This document shows, piece after piece, positions 12,758 through 15,579 of a DNA stretch of 15,579 nucleotides. How positions within the stretch are numbered: position 1 is the stretch's first letter; each line of letters begins with the position of its first letter. A program made the translations under genes and the position numbers. The DNA is from an uncultured Clostridia bacterium. GTDB lineage: Bacteria > Bacillota > Clostridia > Oscillospirales > Acutalibacteraceae. Below the pieces are notes generated by a model. It saw only the letters and a list, made by a program, of their open reading frames with translations, made no database searches and was not told where the DNA came from. The DNA is taken from the NCBI GenBank assembly GCA_947567585.1, contig CANONE010000037.1:1-15579 (forward strand). The letters run 5' to 3'.

Positions 12758-14455
12758 ATAGAGATTGTTATATTGGATTTAGAGTGGAACGCCGCTTATA
12801 GTAAGAAGACGAAGGGATATATCAACGAGATTATTGAGTTCGGCGCGGTGCGCTGCGGAAGCGGCCTACAGGAGCAGGACCGGTTTTCCTGCTTTGTGCG
12901 GCCGCGGGTGGGCAAGCGCCTTAATTCCGTGGTGGCAGGGCTTACCAGCATCACAGAGGAAAATTTAACCGGCGGCATGGCTTTTATGCAGGCGGTAAGC
13001 CGCTTTAAAAGGTGGCTGGGAAACCGGGTTGTCATGACCTGGGGGACTTCGGATATTCTCACGCTGATCACCAATTGCCAGTACTTCAGCGGCGAAAGCC
13101 AAGTCCCTTTTCTCACCCGCTACTGTGATCTGCAGCGCTATGCCCAGGACATGCTGGGGCTAAGCGGTTCAGAGCAGGCGGGACTGGCCAAGGTGGCGGA
13201 ACTTTTGGGATTGGACGTATCTCAAATGGAGCATCATCGGGCTCTGGACGACAGCCTGGTCGCCCTGGAGATTCTGCGGAAGATTTATGACGCCGAAAAA
13301 ATCAGTCCATACATTGTGGACTGCGGCACGGAATTTTACAATAGGATGACGTTTCGCACCAGCTATGTCACGGACCTTGCCGACCCGGTGGTCCAAAAGG
13401 AGCATCTGACCTTTACCTGCCCTGCCTGCGGGGGGGCCTGCCGGCGTTCCGGCCACTGGAGCCTGCGCAACCGGGGCTTCCGGGCGGAATTCCACTGTGA
13501 GGAGTGCGGTTTGGCTTTCTTTGGGCGGGTCATTATAAAACAGAAATACGAGGGGCTTAGCGTGAATAAAAAGACTTTTCCTGTCCCGGTTATTGAAGCG
13601 CCTAGAGCGGCCCGGGCCGGGGCCATTGGCAATATGGAGCTGGAGATAAACGGCGGCGTTGGCGTATTGCGATTCCCTGCCTGGGAGGGGCTAGACTTTG
13701 TCCGGCACGCCTTTTCCACCCGGCTGGGGGGCGTCAGCAAAAGGGAGTTCGCCGCCATGAACCTGGGCTTTGGCCGGGGAGACGGAGATGGAAATGTCAG
13801 CGAGAATTACCGGCGGTTCTGTGCGGGAGCCGGCTTTGAGCCGGAATCCCTGGTATGCGGCTGCCAGGTCCACAAAACGGACATCCGCCGGGTGGGGCCG
13901 GAGCACCGGGGGCTGGGTATTTGGCGGGCCAATGACTGCCAGAGCGCGGACGGCCTGTGTACCAACCAGCCGGGGGTGACCCTGGTGGTCTACGCGGCGG
14001 ACTGCGTGCCCGTCTATTTCGTGGACCCGGAGCGCCGGGCCATCGGCCTGTGCCACGCGGGCTGGCGGGGCATGGCGGCGGGGATACCTATGGCGATGGT
14101 CCGGCGCATGGCGGAGGAGTTCGGCTCCCGGCCCCAGGCGCTGCTGGCGGCCATTGGGCCCTCTATCTGCAAAAGCTGCTTTGAGGTAGACGAACCGGTA
14201 GCCCGGGAGTTCCTGGCGCTGGACGGCTCTGGTGATTTTGTGTCCGGCCCGGCGCTCACCGGAGACGGTCATGAAAAGTACCATGTGGACCTATGGGCAT
14301 GCTGCCGCCGCTGGCTTTTAGAGGCGGGCGTGCTGCCGGAGCACATCACTGTGGGAGAGGTCTGCACCATGCGGGAGAGCAGCCTGCTGTTTTCCCACCG
14401 GAAAACCAGAGGCCAGCGGGGCAGCAACTGCGCGATGCTGGCCCTGCTGCCATGA
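12758..14455 (+). CDS. Fusion protein: DEDDh 3'-5' exonuclease + zinc ribbon + PgeF/YfiH laccase-like domain; probable AUA start
   Basis: One uninterrupted frame, 565 aa from the ATA at 12758. Residues 1-180 are a DnaQ-fold DEDDh exonuclease: D7/E9 in ILDLEWN, D99 in TWGTSD, H160/D165 in HRALDD. Residues about 215-262 form a zinc ribbon (C221, C224, C247, C250). After an Ala/Arg-rich linker, about 293-565 is a full-length PgeF/YfiH (DUF152) domain with its metal ligands H372 (QVHKTD), C416 (AADC) and H433 (CHAGWRG). PgeF relatives correct wrongly built peptidoglycan precursors or act on purine nucleosides. No ATG, GTG or TTG occurs in frame between the stop at 12707 and the TTG at 12773; that TTG is 23 nt from AAAGGAGG (12742-12749) and would delete the first beta-strand, while ATA is 8 nt away. 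The internal ATG at 13634 has no Shine-Dalgarno. Confidence 0.85.
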   Translation: MEIVILDLEWNAAYSKKTKGYINEIIEFGAVRCGSGLQEQDRFSCFVRPRVGKRLNSVVAGLTSITEENLTGGMAFMQAVSRFKRWLGNRVVMTWGTSDILTLITNCQYFSGESQVPFLTRYCDLQRYAQDMLGLSGSEQAGLAKVAELLGLDVSQMEHHRALDDSLVALEILRKIYDAEKISPYIVDCGTEFYNRMTFRTSYVTDLADPVVQKEHLTFTCPACGGACRRSGHWSLRNRGFRAEFHCEECGLAFFGRVIIKQKYEGLSVNKKTFPVPVIEAPRAARAGAIGNMELEINGGVGVLRFPAWEGLDFVRHAFSTRLGGVSKREFAAMNLGFGRGDGDGNVSENYRRFCAGAGFEPESLVCGCQVHKTDIRRVGPEHRGLGIWRANDCQSADGLCTNQPGVTLVVYAADCVPVYFVDPERRAIGLCHAGWRGMAAGIPMAMVRRMAEEFGSRPQALLAAIGPSICKSCFEVDEPVAREFLALDGSGDFVSGPALTGDGHEKYHVDLWACCRRWLLEAGVLPEHITVGEVCTMRESSLLFSHRKTRGQRGSNCAMLALLP

Positions 14456-15342
14456 GGGGATTTCGCTGCCAGCTCTGTCCCCGCCGGTGCCATGCGCCCC
14501 GAGACGGCCCTGCCGGAAAGGGCAAGTGCCAAAGCGGCAGCGAGATACGGATAGCCAGGGCGGCCCTGCACCACTGGGAGGAGCCGCCCATCAGCGGGAC
14601 CAAGGGCTCGGGGGCGGTGTTTTTTACCGGCTGCCCCCTAGGCTGTCTTTTCTGCCAGAACGCGGAAATCAGCACCGGGCAAAAGCCCGGACGGGAGGTC
14701 ACGCCCCAAGAGCTCAGCGAAATTTTTTTTGCGCTGATAGGGCAAGGGGCCCACAACATCAACTTGGTAACCCCCACTCATTTTGCCAACCGGATTCGGG
14801 AGGCGCTGCTGCTGAAAAAGCTGCCGGTTCCGGTAGTATACAATACCTCCGGCTACGAGCGGCCGGAGGTTCTGCGGGCGTTCAAGGGGCTGGTGGATAT
14901 CTACCTGCCGGACTACAAATATGCTCAGGGCCATTTGGCGGCGGCTCTCTCCGGCGCGCCGGACTACCCCCAGGCTGCGCTGGCAGCCATTAAAGAGATG
15001 GTGCGCCAGGTGGGGGCCCCGGAATATGACGGCAATGGGCTGATGCGCCGGGGCGTTTTAATCCGGCACCTGATTTTGCCGGGGCATACAAAGAATTCCA
15101 TTGCCGTGCTTGAAAGCGCCGCCAAGGAGTTCCCCGGCATTCCCGTGAGCCTGATGGCCCAGTATACTCCATGGGGCCGGGCTAAGGATCCGGGGGGCAT
15201 CCCGGGCTTTCCGGAGCTTTCCCGGGGTATTACCCGCCGGGAGCTGGACAAGGTAGAGGCCGTTCTCTTTAACCTGGGGCTTGACGGCTTTGTGCAGTCC
15301 CGTATGGCGAAGGGGAAAGGGTTTATTCCGGCATTTTTTTAG
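14452..15342 (+). CDS. Radical SAM protein, PflX-like (putative glycyl-radical-enzyme activase relative)
   Basis: A 296-aa radical SAM enzyme. C61, C65 and C68 (GCPLGCLFCQN) form the CxxxCxxC motif that binds the 4Fe-4S cluster and SAM. An N-terminal Cys set (C6, C9, C13, C26; CQLCPRRC...GKC) may bind a second cluster or metal and is typical of the PflX/YccM-type group annotated as putative pyruvate formate-lyase activating enzymes. The ILPGH segment (about 206-210) and the VSLMAQYTP segment (about 233-241) are also characteristic. The real substrate of this group is not established, and no glycyl radical enzyme lies in the window. Its ATG overlaps the previous stop (ATGA, 14452-14455) with no good Shine-Dalgarno, indicating tight translational coupling to the exonuclease-PgeF gene; upstream extension of the frame to 14293 is an overlap artefact. 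Confidence 0.9.
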   Translation: MRGFRCQLCPRRCHAPRDGPAGKGKCQSGSEIRIARAALHHWEEPPISGTKGSGAVFFTGCPLGCLFCQNAEISTGQKPGREVTPQELSEIFFALIGQGAHNINLVTPTHFANRIREALLLKKLPVPVVYNTSGYERPEVLRAFKGLVDIYLPDYKYAQGHLAAALSGAPDYPQAALAAIKEMVRQVGAPEYDGNGLMRRGVLIRHLILPGHTKNSIAVLESAAKEFPGIPVSLMAQYTPWGRAKDPGGIPGFPELSRGITRRELDKVEAVLFNLGLDGFVQSRMAKGKGFIPAFF

Positions 15343-15480
15343 CTGCCTCTGAGGCGGGCTTGCTTTGAGAGTGTTTTTCTATAGTGGATTATCTTAATCT
15401 TGCAGCCTTGCGGGCTAGCCGGCAGGGCATTGCTGGTTTTGCTGATTATAGGTTGCATTTTATGTGAAGGAATGATACCA
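15343..15480. other. Intergenic region between the radical SAM and transporter genes
   Basis: 138 nt, more AT-rich than the genes. A short GCCT/AGGC hairpin (about 15346-15356) with T-rich sequence further on is a poor terminator candidate. TTGAGA (15365-15370) with GATTAT (15387-15392) at 16 bp is a weak promoter candidate for the downstream gene. Nothing stronger is seen. Confidence 0.35.
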
Positions 15481-15579
15481 ATGTGGTTTATTTTTGCGTT
15501 AGTCACCGCTCTGTTCTGGGGCGGTTCCGATCTGTTTTCTAAGATGGGGACGGATCCCCGGGACAAGTACAGCCATTTA
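15481..15579 (+). CDS. EamA/DMT-family transporter, N-terminal part (gene runs off the right edge)
   Basis: Thirty-three codons are visible, starting MWFIFALVTALFWGGSDLFSK. A first membrane helix carries the ALFWGG(S/x)xLFxK pattern common at the N-terminus of EamA (drug/metabolite transporter) proteins, which export or import small metabolites. AAGGA (15467-15471) lies 9 nt before the ATG at 15481; an in-frame ATG at 15472 overlaps that site and is less likely. The substrate is unknown and the family call rests on a short segment. Confidence 0.7.
   Translation, partial: MWFIFALVTALFWGGSDLFSKMGTDPRDKYSHL

Noticed and set aside
1..15579. CRISPR arrays, insertion sequences, phage or defence genes
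   Set aside because: No regularly spaced repeats, transposase or integrase motifs, or known defence domains were seen on either strand.

Overview
The window is GC-rich with dense, short-spaced genes, strong AAGGAGG-type ribosome binding sites, frequent GTG/TTG starts and near-consensus sigma-A promoters. Gene content (BipA, a PduL phosphotransacylase, a YmfI-like SDR, an AAC(6')-like acetyltransferase, a PflX-like radical SAM enzyme, PgeF) fits an anaerobic Clostridia-class Firmicute. My best guess is the Oscillospiraceae/Ruminococcaceae (Flavonifractor/Oscillibacter-like); this rests on overall impression and no database search was possible.

Layout. At the left edge, reading leftward, is the start of a lipoprotein gene. 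To its right, also leftward, are tRNA-Gln(CUG) and tRNA-Pro(CGG), with a promoter ahead of them and a strong terminator plus a weaker one behind. Everything else reads rightward. A hairpin-rich stretch (about 780-945) leads to a possible 57-aa gene at 965-1138. A near-consensus promoter (1245-1273) then starts a roughly 290-nt structured region I cannot match to a known RNA, ending in a terminator-like hairpin just ahead of a YmfI-type reductase gene. A second SDR gene with its own promoter and an aminoglycoside-6'-acetyltransferase-like GNAT gene follow.

A two-gene unit, pduL plus an endonuclease/exonuclease/phosphatase (EEP) gene, has a promoter overlapped by a long inverted repeat and ends at a very clear terminator. 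Next come two tandem paralogous polytopic membrane proteins of the O-antigen-ligase type, an orphan and divergent PTS enzyme I, and bipA/typA with its own promoter.

The right end holds the most unusual gene: one reading frame joining a DEDDh exonuclease with a zinc ribbon to a full PgeF/YfiH laccase-like domain. Its properly spaced start codon appears to be AUA. Its stop overlaps the start of a PflX-like radical SAM gene. The window ends inside an EamA-type transporter gene.

The genes look mostly like housekeeping and accessory metabolism rather than one defence or mobile system. No CRISPR array, insertion sequence, integrase or phage gene was seen. The best candidates for something new are the exonuclease-PgeF fusion with its apparent non-canonical start, and the structured leader upstream of the YmfI-like gene.
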